Assembly: GCF_900010755.1 (NCBI RefSeq)
Contig: NZ_CZJT01000088.1
Coordinates: forward strand, 62,001-126,000
Source of the DNA: Paeniglutamicibacter antarcticus
Lineage (GTDB): Bacteria > Actinomycetota > Actinomycetes > Actinomycetales > Micrococcaceae
DNA length: 64,000 nt
Direction: 5' to 3'
Below are positions 17,443 to 25,622 of this stretch, piece after piece; the stretch's first letter is position 1; every line of letters starts with the position of its first letter. Under the pieces are notes generated by a model. It searched no databases, was not told the DNA's origin, and worked only from the letters and a program-made list of their open reading frames with translations. Position numbers and translations under genes: made by a program.

Positions 17443-20400
17443 TTAGCGCAGCAGCTCGCGGATGTCATCGGCGTTCAGGACCTTGCCGAAGCCGGCACCC
17501 TCATCCATGACCGAGGAAATCAGCTGGCGCTTGGAATCCTGCAACGCCACCACCTTCTCCTCGATGGTATTCCTGGCGACCATCCGGTAAACCATCACGT
17601 TGCGGGTCTGCCCGATGCGGTGTGCACGGTCAACGGCCTGCGACTCGGCTGCAGGGTTCCACCAAGGGTCAAGCAGGAAGCAGTAGTCCGCCTCGGTGAG
17701 GTTCAACCCGAAGCCGCCGGCCTTGAGCGAAATCAGGAACACCGGCGCCTGGCCGGACTTGAACGAATCAATGACCTCAGCACGCTTGCGCGTGGAACCG
17801 TCAAGGTAGGCATACGGCACCCCGGCGGCCTCCAACCGGTCCGCTGCCTTCTTCAGGAAGGAGGTGAACTGGGAGAAGATCAACGCGCGGTGGCCCTCGG
17901 CAATGACATCCTCGAGCTGTTCGAAGAGCACGTCGAGCTTGGCGCTGGGGACCTCGGCGTACTCGTCATCCACCAGGGACGCATCCAAGGAGAGCATGCG
18001 CAACAGGGTCAGCGACTGGAAGATCGTGAACCGGTTCTTGTCCATGTCCTCGACCAGGCGCAGCACCTTCTGGCGTTCGCGCTGCAGGTGCGTGTCGTAG
18101 ATCTTGCGGTGGGCCGGCGTCAGCTCCACATGCAGCACCTGCTCCTGCTTCGGCGGCAGATCGGTGACCACCGCGTCCTTGGTGCGGCGCAGCATGAACG
18201 GGCGGATCCTCCGGCGCAACCGGGAGAGCGGCTCGCTCAGTCCCTGGCGCTCGATGGGACGCTGGTAGTTCTCGGCGAAACGCACGGCCGAGGGGAAAAG
18301 CCCGGGGGAGACGATGGCGAAGATCGACCACAGTTCCATCAGGTTGTTTTCCATCGGGGTACCGGTGATGGCCAGCTTGAAGCGCGCCGGCATGTCCCGG
18401 GCCACGTGGTGGGCCTTGGTTGCCTTGTTCTTCACGAATTGGGCCTCATCGAGGATCAACCCGGCCCAGGCTATATCCGCGTATGAGTCGGCATCCAGGC
18501 GCAGCAGCGTGTAGGAGGTCACGACGATGTCGTAGTCCCTGGCCAGCTGTGCCAACGAGGCACTGGCCCGGGTCTCGGTATCGGTGATTGCCGCGACCTT
18601 CAGGCTCGGGGCAAAGCGCTTGGCCTCGTCCTTCCAGTTGGAAACCACCGAGGTGGGGGCCACCACCAGGAACGGGGCCCGGATTTTGGCATCGGCCGGC
18701 AGCTCCGGGTAGGCCTCGGGGTTTTCCCAGACCTTGTGGGTGTGCAGGATCAGCGCCAGGGTCTGCAATGTCTTGCCCAGGCCCATGTCATCGGCCAGCA
18801 CGCCGCCCAGGCCGTTGCGCCACAGGGTGTCCAGCCAGCCGAAGCCCTCGATCTGGTACGGGCGCAGCGTGGCCTGGAGCGTATCCGGCAATTGTGCCGG
18901 ATCTGCGTCGTTGAGCTTGATCAGCGAGCCCAACGAGGTGGCCCAGGCATCAGGTCCCTCAATGTTGGCTGCCAGGGCATCAAGTTCTTCCCAGAAGGAA
19001 ACCTGGTACTGGGTGATGGAAAGGTCGGCGTCCTTGTCCTTCATGTCGCGCAGTGCCCCGGCCTCGGCCACCAGGTGGCGCAGCTTCTCGAAAAGCGGGT
19101 CCTCCAGGGAGAAGTAGGTCCGGTCCGGCATCAACAGTTTGGTCTGGCCGTTTGACAGGGCACGCAGCACGTCGGCAAACGGGATTTGGCGGTTTCCGAT
19201 GGAAATCAGCAGACCCAGGTCGAACCAGTCGCGGCGGTCCGATTCGACGGTGGTGATGGTCAGCTCGGGGGCCTCGGTCAGCTCGTGGAAGACCGGGCGG
19301 TCGCCCTTTTCCTCGATGACCAACCCGTCGATCTCTTCAAGGGTGGGCAGGATCCGCCGGACGAAATCGATGACATCAAGGCCCTGCAGGTGCTTGGGGC
19401 CCAGCACCGTTGATTCCATGAAATCGTACTCGTTGAGGATTTCCAGCACCGCCGATTCGAGGGCGCTCTCCACGGCGGTATCGCGGTCCTCGGCCTCAAC
19501 CACCAGGCCGTTGTAGTCAAAGACCCAGTCCAGCTCGACGTTTTCGCGTGAACCGTAGCGGATCTTGGAGACGAGTTTCGGCGGCAAGACAGCTGGCAGT
19601 TCAACACTTGCATCGGGGCTGGTGACCCGGAGCTTGCGGGCCAGGCGCGGGTAAACCCGGGAGAAGAACTCCTCGGATTCCTTCTCCGGGATGCTGACCG
19701 GATCCGGGTGCTGAAGCATCAGAACCTCGCTGGCGGACAGGCCGCCCGGTACGCGTCCCAACAGGATCTGTGAGTGGTCCTCGCTGCCGGCGTACACGCC
19801 GTGGTTGCCGATGGGTCCTGCCGGTGTTTCGGCGTCGAGGGTGACGTGAACATCCCCGATCAGCATGCTCGGTGCCAGCTCGATTCCTGCCTCGGAGGTG
19901 GTCGCCGCCATTGAGACGCGCGCCGGTTCCAGCAAGGTGATCCGGGTGTTGGTCTTGGTGCCGATCAGGGCAATGCCAAGCTTGCGTGCTTCTGCCAGCA
20001 AGGGCCAGAGCAGCGCGGAAGAGAATTCGTCAAGGTATAGCCAGTCGTTGTCTTCACCGAAGTACAGTTGCCCGTTGGCGCGGTAGAGCGGCACAAACTG
20101 GCAGAACCAGCGGTGCTGTTCTGCATCGAGGTTCAACCCGAAGGTCTTGAAGCTGATGGTGTTCCAGCGCAGGTTGCCGCGTACCCAGCGTTCGGCACCG
20201 GTGCGGACCATGGGGCGCACGCCCAGGCGCCAGCGGCGGCTTGCCACCTTGAGCTGGCCGACGCCCGAGCCCGGGGCCCACTGCTGGTGGGCACTGAGCG
20301 TGGTGTCCTGCAGTTCGAACTGCAGGCCCATGTGGGCCAGTGGGCTTTTGGTGCTGGTGGCAGTGGTGCTCTTCTTGGTTCCGGGCGCCGGGGTCAACAG

Positions 20401-20775
20401 CTGCTGCAGGGATTGTTGCCAGGCAGGAACCGCTACCGCGGTGTTGCGGAACACCACGTCCTTGGCACGCAGGTGCAGTGTGTTGGAGTAAATCAGCAAC
20501 GAGGCAACGTGCTTGCACTTGGGTGCGTCACCGCACGGGCACCGGCCGTCATCAATGACCCAGGCTTCCTTCTTGTATGCCAGCGTGATGTACACCGAAT
20601 ACGTGGGTGCAGCTTCCTCGCTGACCTGCCCGGCGATCACCGCGGAGTCTGGGTCCCAGGTGATTTCGCTCAGCGAATCATCAGTGGCTAGTACCTTGCC
20701 GCGGGTAAAGGCAGCACCGCCAACGACGCGCAGGATTTCACGCGCGTCGACCATGGGGAAAGCAGAATCGGTCAT
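17443..20775 (-). CDS. SNF2-family helicase with N-terminal SWIM zinc finger
   Basis: This 1110-residue DNA translocase starts with a SWIM-type CxC...CxH finger (Cys79, Cys81, Cys87, His89). A long middle region follows, then the SNF2 core: DDMGLGKTLQTL (Walker A), LILDEAQFVKN (DEAQ motif II), TGTPMENNL (III), and the helicase C domain with SLKAGGFGLNLTEADY and VDRAHRIGQTRNV. Bacterial members are probably DNA-remodelling or repair ATPases; the substrate is unknown. GGAGG abuts the ATG at 20775 unusually closely, so the ATG at 20754 is an alternative start. Confidence 0.92.
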   Translation of the reverse strand: MTDSAFPMVDAREILRVVGGAAFTRGKVLATDDSLSEITWDPDSAVIAGQVSEEAAPTYSVYITLAYKKEAWVIDDGRCPCGDAPKCKHVASLLIYSNTLHLRAKDVVFRNTAVAVPAWQQSLQQLLTPAPGTKKSTTATSTKSPLAHMGLQFELQDTTLSAHQQWAPGSGVGQLKVASRRWRLGVRPMVRTGAERWVRGNLRWNTISFKTFGLNLDAEQHRWFCQFVPLYRANGQLYFGEDNDWLYLDEFSSALLWPLLAEARKLGIALIGTKTNTRITLLEPARVSMAATTSEAGIELAPSMLIGDVHVTLDAETPAGPIGNHGVYAGSEDHSQILLGRVPGGLSASEVLMLQHPDPVSIPEKESEEFFSRVYPRLARKLRVTSPDASVELPAVLPPKLVSKIRYGSRENVELDWVFDYNGLVVEAEDRDTAVESALESAVLEILNEYDFMESTVLGPKHLQGLDVIDFVRRILPTLEEIDGLVIEEKGDRPVFHELTEAPELTITTVESDRRDWFDLGLLISIGNRQIPFADVLRALSNGQTKLLMPDRTYFSLEDPLFEKLRHLVAEAGALRDMKDKDADLSITQYQVSFWEELDALAANIEGPDAWATSLGSLIKLNDADPAQLPDTLQATLRPYQIEGFGWLDTLWRNGLGGVLADDMGLGKTLQTLALILHTHKVWENPEAYPELPADAKIRAPFLVVAPTSVVSNWKDEAKRFAPSLKVAAITDTETRASASLAQLARDYDIVVTSYTLLRLDADSYADIAWAGLILDEAQFVKNKATKAHHVARDMPARFKLAITGTPMENNLMELWSIFAIVSPGLFPSAVRFAENYQRPIERQGLSEPLSRLRRRIRPFMLRRTKDAVVTDLPPKQEQVLHVELTPAHRKIYDTHLQRERQKVLRLVEDMDKNRFTIFQSLTLLRMLSLDASLVDDEYAEVPSAKLDVLFEQLEDVIAEGHRALIFSQFTSFLKKAADRLEAAGVPYAYLDGSTRKRAEVIDSFKSGQAPVFLISLKAGGFGLNLTEADYCFLLDPWWNPAAESQAVDRAHRIGQTRNVMVYRMVARNTIEEKVVALQDSKRQLISSVMDEGAGFGKVLNADDIRELLR

Positions 20776-20889
20776 CCTCCTATCGTTTCATGGTCGGGGG
20801 CTCCACGGCTAACCGGCGACGCCGTGAACCGCATTAATCACGGGGTGTGTTAATCACGTTCCGGTCCGCCCATGGCCTAGGTTAGTTCC

Positions 20890-22095
20890 ATGAACACCAC
20901 GCCCGCCCTGACCCCGTTGCCCCGCGTCGTCGAGATTGCTTCGCTGGAGCAGTTCGACAGGTTCGCAGCCCAGGCGCTTGCCATCCAGGGCGGACGGCTT
21001 GCCGCATCCATGCACGGATGGCATGTCCAGTCCGTTGACCTGCGCGGACGTAGTGCCGTGCTGGAAAAATTGCGCCCGGCAGGCTCGGTGTTCCTGGGCT
21101 GTGAGATTGAGGGAAAGATTGAGCGCCGCATGCGTGGCGGCGGGGCCTTGGTCTTCCCCGAAATTCCGGGCCTGCCCTTTGACCCATACCGCGGGAAACT
21201 GTACACGTGGAACGAACTTTATGCGGGGATCGAAGCAGGATCCTACGAGTCGGTGCCGGACGCCAGGATTTACGCGTGGACGCAACACCGGCTGGGGGCA
21301 GGGGGCCACGATTCACTGAATGCGGCGCTCGCCGGGACGCTGCATGACCACGCGATCGGCGGGCGCCTTGACTCGCAGGTTAAATCCGGAGAGCTATCGC
21401 ATGCACCCCTGGTGGGGGTCATGGGAGGGCACGCCCAACAGCGCGGCGGTGAAACCTTCGCGATGGCAGCCCGGCTTGGACATGAACTGGCAGGTGCAGG
21501 TTTCATCGTTGCCACGGGCGGTGGACCCGGTGCCATGGAAGCTGCGAACCTCGGCGCCTATCTCTCGGCCCTCCCGCTGGCAGCACTCGATGAAGCGTTG
21601 CGGATGCTGGCCGCTGAACCGGCTTTCAGCCCCTCGGTCACCGGTTGGGCCCGCGCGGCAGCGAAGGTCCGGGCCACCTGGCCCACCGGAACCGCGAACC
21701 TGGGCATTCCTACCTGGTTTTATGGGCACGAGCCGCCCAACCTGTTTGCAACCCATATTGCCAAGTACTTTGCCAACGCCACCCGTGAAGCCGTCCTGCT
21801 GGAGAAGTGTTCCGGGGGAATCGTGTTCCTGCCCGGTGCTGCCGGCACCGTCCAAGAGGTCTTCCAGGATGCCTGCGAGAACTATTACGGAACCCAGGGA
21901 TCCATCAGCCCCATGGTGTTGGTGGGTGTTGAACACTGGACCAAGACGCTTCCCGCCTACCAGTTATTGAAGGAACTGGCGCGCGAACGGCGCATGGCGG
22001 AGTTGATCTTCCTGGTTGATGAGCCAGCCGAAGCCGCAAACATCCTGGTGGGCCTCAACGACGGGGGCATTTCCGGGGTCCGCGGGCTGGCATGA
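20890..22095 (+). CDS. LOG-family Rossmann-fold nucleotide-binding protein
   Basis: The 401-residue protein has the LOG/TIGR00730 core: GVMGGHAQQRG, the phosphate loop ATGGGPGAMEAAN, and LPGAAGTVQEVFQDA (PGGxGTxxE-like with Ala in place of one Gly). Known LOG proteins release free cytokinin bases from nucleotide forms; many bacterial relatives act as nucleotide phosphoribohydrolases. This one has a long N-terminal extension of about 170 residues, so it belongs to the longer branch. Its stop overlaps the next gene's ATG by 4 bases. Confidence 0.85.
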   Translation: MNTTPALTPLPRVVEIASLEQFDRFAAQALAIQGGRLAASMHGWHVQSVDLRGRSAVLEKLRPAGSVFLGCEIEGKIERRMRGGGALVFPEIPGLPFDPYRGKLYTWNELYAGIEAGSYESVPDARIYAWTQHRLGAGGHDSLNAALAGTLHDHAIGGRLDSQVKSGELSHAPLVGVMGGHAQQRGGETFAMAARLGHELAGAGFIVATGGGPGAMEAANLGAYLSALPLAALDEALRMLAAEPAFSPSVTGWARAAAKVRATWPTGTANLGIPTWFYGHEPPNLFATHIAKYFANATREAVLLEKCSGGIVFLPGAAGTVQEVFQDACENYYGTQGSISPMVLVGVEHWTKTLPAYQLLKELARERRMAELIFLVDEPAEAANILVGLNDGGISGVRGLA

Positions 22096-23045
22096 AAAGC
22101 TACGCGATCGGCATAGACATTGGCGGCACCAAGATCTCCGCGGGATTGGTTGACCCCCGCGGGAACATCTTGGTCAGGGGCAGGCGCCCCACGGTTGGGA
22201 CAGACCCTGCGGCGGTACTCTCGGCGGTGTGCGAACTTGTCGCAGAACTTGGCCCGGGCGGCGCCGAGGCGGTGGTCGGCGTCGGTGCGGCGGGGTGGAT
22301 GGATCCATCCGGCAGCACCGTGGCCTTTTCCCCGCACCTTGCCTGGCGCGATGAACCGCTGCGTGCGAACCTTGAGGCTGCTTTGGGCAGGGACGTGCTG
22401 TTGAGCAATGACGCCGATGCCGCAGGCTGGGCCGAATACAGGTTTGGCGCCGCCGCGGGTGAGGACAACATGGTGTGCGTGAACCTGGGCACCGGCATCG
22501 GAGGATCCCTGGTCCTGGACGGGGTATTGCAGCGCGGGCGTTTTGGCATGGCCGGGGAATTCGGGCACCAGGTGATGGTTCCAGGCGGCCACCGCTGCGC
22601 CTGTGGAAACCGTGGTTGCTGGGAGCAATATGCCTCGGGAAATGCCTTGGCCCGCGAGGGCAGGGCGCTGCTTGCGGTGCATGGAGCCACCTCCTACCGG
22701 TTGCGGGAAGCCTCGGGGAACGACCCGCACGCAATCACCGGGGAAATGGTGGGTTCGTTGGCGGTGGCGGGGGACGAAGCCTGCATTGAGCTGGTGGTTG
22801 AGGCCGGACAATGGCTGGGCCTGGGATTGGCAAATTTGGCGGCGGTGCTTGACCCGGGGGTCATGGTCATTGGCGGCGGACTTGGCTCCGCTTCGCCGCT
22901 CCTGCTGGAAACCGCCGAACAGGCTTACCGAGGTTCACTGAGCGGGCGTGGCTACAGGCCTTATGCCAGGGTGGTCGGCGCGGCACTGGGCCCGGACGCG
23001 GGCCTGGTGGGCGCCGCAGACCTTGCCCGCAACGCGCTGGACTAA
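22092..23045 (+). CDS. ROK-family glucokinase / sugar kinase
   Basis: The 317-residue ROK kinase has the phosphate loop IGIDIGGTKISAG, a catalytic-type LSNDADAAGWAEY (Asn-Asp), GTGIGGSLVLDG, the GEFGHQV motif and the zinc-site loop CACGNRGCWEQYASG. These are all features of active glucokinases. ATGA overlap with the LOG gene suggests coupled translation. The substrate is most likely glucose, or another hexose or N-acetylhexosamine. Confidence 0.9.
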   Translation: MKSYAIGIDIGGTKISAGLVDPRGNILVRGRRPTVGTDPAAVLSAVCELVAELGPGGAEAVVGVGAAGWMDPSGSTVAFSPHLAWRDEPLRANLEAALGRDVLLSNDADAAGWAEYRFGAAAGEDNMVCVNLGTGIGGSLVLDGVLQRGRFGMAGEFGHQVMVPGGHRCACGNRGCWEQYASGNALAREGRALLAVHGATSYRLREASGNDPHAITGEMVGSLAVAGDEACIELVVEAGQWLGLGLANLAAVLDPGVMVIGGGLGSASPLLLETAEQAYRGSLSGRGYRPYARVVGAALGPDAGLVGAADLARNALD

Positions 23046-23067
23046 CCATAGGTCCCGGCAAACGCCG

Positions 23068-23109
23068 GGTGGCTTGTTTCTCCACCCTTGGAAGGGGAAA
23101 CAAGCCACC
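23068..23109. terminator. Bidirectional hairpin after sugar kinase
   Basis: GGTGGCTTGTTTC (23068-23080) pairs perfectly with GAAACAAGCCACC (23097-23109) between two convergent genes. Confidence 0.8.
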
Positions 23110-23137
23110 AGTATGCCATTGACTACGCAGCGGGGGA

Positions 23138-24241
23138 TCAGGCGATGTTGCCGCCCAAAATCAGTCCCAAGACGTAGGTCACGCCCGCTGCGCCCAGTCC
23201 GATGGCCAGCTGGCGCAGGCCTCGTTTGGTCGGTGAAGCACCGGAAAGCAGGCCGACAACGCCGCCGGTCGCCAGCAGTGCAATGCCAACCAGCAACGCG
23301 GAGAGCAGGATTGCCGGGGTTCCGCTCATGCCGAAGATGAACGGAAGGATCGGAATCACGGCGCCGGAGGCGAAGAAGCAGAACGACGAAGACGCGGCGC
23401 CCACGGCCGAACCCATTTCTTCGTGCTCGACATCCGTCCCGGAATCCTCGCGCTCGGGCCACAACGACAGTGAGGGGTTGCAGTCGCAGGAATACAGGCC
23501 CATGCGTTCGGCGGCCCGGTGCTCGGCGTCTTCGTTGCTCATGCCGCGGGCCTTGTAGACCAGCGCCAGTTCGTTGGAGTCAAGGTCAAGGTCGGGGGCT
23601 GCCGAGAGGGTGATTTGCGTGGGCTTCGAGGCGGCAAGCAGTTCTAGCTGGGAGCGGACTGAAACGAATTCGCCTGCTGCCATCGACAGTGCACCTGCCA
23701 GCAGGCCGGCAATGCCGGAGAAGAGCACCAGGGAGCTGGAGACCCCGGTGGCCCCGATACCCATCACCAGGGCAAGGTTTGAGACCAGACCGTCATTGGC
23801 GCCGAAGACGGCCGCCCGGAAGTTACCCGAAAGCCGGTTGCGTCCACGGGTTGCCAGACCGCGAACCACCTCTTCGTGGACCAGCTCGTCGGCCGCCATC
23901 TGGCGGGTGGCATCGGTGTCCGCGGCGTAGGGGGAATCCCCTTCCGCACGCTGGGCCAGGGCCAGGACGAACACCGAGCCGAAATGGCGGGCCAGGAAAC
24001 GCAACATGGTGCGTCGCAGCGAGGGGCGTGAAGCGCGTGAGGCGTGTTCCCCCAGCAAGTCGCGCCAGTGTTCTTCATGGCGCGTTTCGGCGTCGGCCAG
24101 ACCCAGCAGGATGGCGCGCTCTTCGCCGGTGCGCTTGTTGGCGAGTTCGCGGTAGACAGCGCCCTCGGCAATTTCATCGGCCAGGTACTTGCGCCAGCGT
24201 TTGATTTGGGCGGGAGTGGGGGTTGGCGCTTGCGGCGTCAT
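23138..24241 (-). CDS. VIT1/CCC1-family metal transporter with ferritin-like domain
   Basis: ATG 24241 is preferred because GAGGA lies 6 bases upstream; an open frame continues to 24373. The 367-residue protein begins with a ferritin-like four-helix domain (EIAEGAVYRELA and DAETRHEEHW carry Glu/His ligands). The C-terminal VIT1-like membrane domain starts near FGANDGLVSNLALVMG and has about five helices. Such fusions (MbfA type) export iron or manganese from the cytoplasm. A long acidic/charged linker lies between membrane helices 2 and 3. Confidence 0.88.
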   Translation of the reverse strand: MTPQAPTPTPAQIKRWRKYLADEIAEGAVYRELANKRTGEERAILLGLADAETRHEEHWRDLLGEHASRASRPSLRRTMLRFLARHFGSVFVLALAQRAEGDSPYAADTDATRQMAADELVHEEVVRGLATRGRNRLSGNFRAAVFGANDGLVSNLALVMGIGATGVSSSLVLFSGIAGLLAGALSMAAGEFVSVRSQLELLAASKPTQITLSAAPDLDLDSNELALVYKARGMSNEDAEHRAAERMGLYSCDCNPSLSLWPEREDSGTDVEHEEMGSAVGAASSSFCFFASGAVIPILPFIFGMSGTPAILLSALLVGIALLATGGVVGLLSGASPTKRGLRQLAIGLGAAGVTYVLGLILGGNIA

Positions 24242-24434
24242 GTCTCGTCCTCGGTTGATGGTCATGGCGGTGAGGCCATGCGATGGGGAGGAACGAGCTG
24301 TGGTTTTGGGTACGCTGATCCTCGGGCCACCAGGGTGGGCCGAAGGTCTCGTTCGCCTGCTGGATCCGCTCAAGGATTCATGCAGGTGGATTGCCGGGTC
24401 ACTACATCGTGACCAGTATGTCGACGCACCGCCG

Positions 24435-24450
24435 CCACCACGAATGGTGG
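24435..24450 (-). terminator. Short UUCG hairpin after the 24741 gene
   Basis: On the minus strand CCACCA-UUCG-UGGUGG forms a perfect 6-bp stem with the very stable UUCG tetraloop, 18 bases after the small gene's stop. A second stem, GGTCAC/GTGACC, lies at 24397-24414. Confidence 0.45.
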
Positions 24451-24468
24451 ACTCGGAACTACTCCCCT

Positions 24469-24741
24469 TCAGCGAACAACTTTAGCCTTCGGACGGGCTT
24501 CAGAGAATTCGACGAGGCTAAAAATGTGTGTCCGGCCTGCGGTGTTTCCGGTGAGTGGGGTGCGGATCGACAAGCTCGACGAGGCGGCGTCCCAACGCGG
24601 GGAACCCACCGCATCGGCCAACGCCCGGGAGATCGCGGGTGCGTCGTTGACATGGAAGCTGCGCCAGGATCCGTGCAGGTTCAATTCGATGACTGCGCGG
24701 TGGAGGTCAAAGAGGGGCAATACGGGGACGGAGTGTTCCAT
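24469..24741 (-). CDS. Small hypothetical protein preceded by conserved leader element (copy 2)
   Basis: The ATG at 24741 gives 90 residues: a hydrophobic/aromatic start (MEHSVPVLPLFDL), a predicted helix with ISRALADAV, then a strand-rich part containing SLSIRTPL, and a basic tail. No signal peptide or membrane helix. GAAAGG lies 15 bases upstream. Family not recognised. The leader element ends 54 nt before the ATG, and the DinB gene lies just beyond it, so this gene may be read from its own promoter or by read-through from dinB. Confidence 0.55.
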   Translation of the reverse strand: MEHSVPVLPLFDLHRAVIELNLHGSWRSFHVNDAPAISRALADAVGSPRWDAASSSLSIRTPLTGNTAGRTHIFSLVEFSEARPKAKVVR

Positions 24742-24795
24742 GGCGGCAGCGGCCGGCCTTTCAGTAGCTCTTGCCGCCGCCTTGTGGCACCGGCC

Positions 24796-24889
24796 GCTTC
24801 TTCATCCGAACCACCCGCCGTGCAACTGTGGGGTTGGTACCTGGTGTTGGTCGGAGCCATGCCTATGCGGCAACCAGGATTCGTGAAGC
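24796..24889 (-). promoter_or_regulatory. Candidate structured leader RNA, copy 2
   Basis: Minus-strand pairs: P1 GCUUC (24885-24889) with GAAGC (24796-24800); P2 CCUGGU (24873-24878) with ACCAGG (24840-24845); P2a UGCC-GCAUA-GGCA (24860-24872); P3 CCAACCC (24831-24837) with GGGUGG (24811-24816); pseudoknot UCCGA (24851-24855) with UCGGA (24805-24809). Against copy 1, P2a changes from UGC/GCA to UGCC/GGCA, and a G-U pair in P2 becomes a C-G pair. It begins 11 bases after the dinB stop. TAGTGT lies 7 bases upstream as a possible -10. Confidence 0.6.
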
Positions 24890-24900
24890 TGTTTTCCACA

Positions 24901-25479
24901 CTAGCGCGAGTCGGCCGCCAGCTGGATCTTTTGATACAAATCCGTCCACGCATTCGCGTCATAATCGGGCAGGTTGGGGGATAGTTGGCGGTCCCCGGCG
25001 CTTCCATCGATCAGTTCGCGCACGATGTCCAGGTGCCCGGCATGCCGGGCCGTCTCCACGTTCATGTGGATCAGCAGGCGGCCCACGGTGGGGTTTCTCT
25101 TCTCCGGTGCCCACCACGGGACGGTGGCCGCGGCCTCGAGCGGGAGCGCTGTGATGTTTGCGTTGGCCGCCTCGATCGCACTGCGGTAGAACGCCAGGAT
25201 CTCGGAGGTGGGGACGCCGGCGGGGACCCACATGTCGGCTTCGGGGTCCTCGCTTGCCTCCAGCACGGCGAAGCGTGGGTGTTCCACCTGCTGGCCTAGG
25301 CATTGCACGAAGTAACCGAATTCCACGCTTGCCAGGTGCTGGATCAGGCCCAGGACATTGGTTCCTGTGGGCACCAGGGGGCGGGTCAGGTCGTGGTCGC
25401 TGAGCCCCTCGGCCTTCCACAGCACCGCCTCGCGGGAGGCGTTCAGGTATGTCATCAGGTGGTTCTTGATTTCGTCCAT
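24901..25479 (-). CDS. DinB-family protein (DUF664-like)
   Basis: This 192-residue four-helix-bundle protein has the usual three metal-binding histidines: His48 (GLIQHLASVE) and His146 and His149 (ETARHAGHLDIVRE), with His138 nearby. DinB/YfiT-like proteins act as thiol-dependent transferases or metal-dependent hydrolases; the substrate here is unknown. It has a weak ribosome site. The conserved leader element begins 11 bases past its stop. Confidence 0.85.
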   Translation of the reverse strand: MDEIKNHLMTYLNASREAVLWKAEGLSDHDLTRPLVPTGTNVLGLIQHLASVEFGYFVQCLGQQVEHPRFAVLEASEDPEADMWVPAGVPTSEILAFYRSAIEAANANITALPLEAAATVPWWAPEKRNPTVGRLLIHMNVETARHAGHLDIVRELIDGSAGDRQLSPNLPDYDANAWTDLYQKIQLAADSR

Positions 25480-25546
25480 GGGTCCAGCCTAGAAGTTCCG
25501 CACCGCCCGCGGCTAGGGAACCCGGGCGGAAATCGACGGAGGGCCC

Positions 25547-25578
25547 GCGCGGCACACGAATCGATCCGTGTGCCGCGC
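25547..25578 (-). terminator. Perfect hairpin after the solute symporter gene
   Basis: GCGCGGCACACG (25547-25558) pairs with CGTGTGCCGCGC (25567-25578), loop of 8. It lies 45 bases past the symporter stop on the minus strand. Confidence 0.7.
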
Positions 25579-25622
25579 TGCCCTCCGCTGCCCTGCGGTC
25601 CTGCCGCGGGGCAATTACTGCG

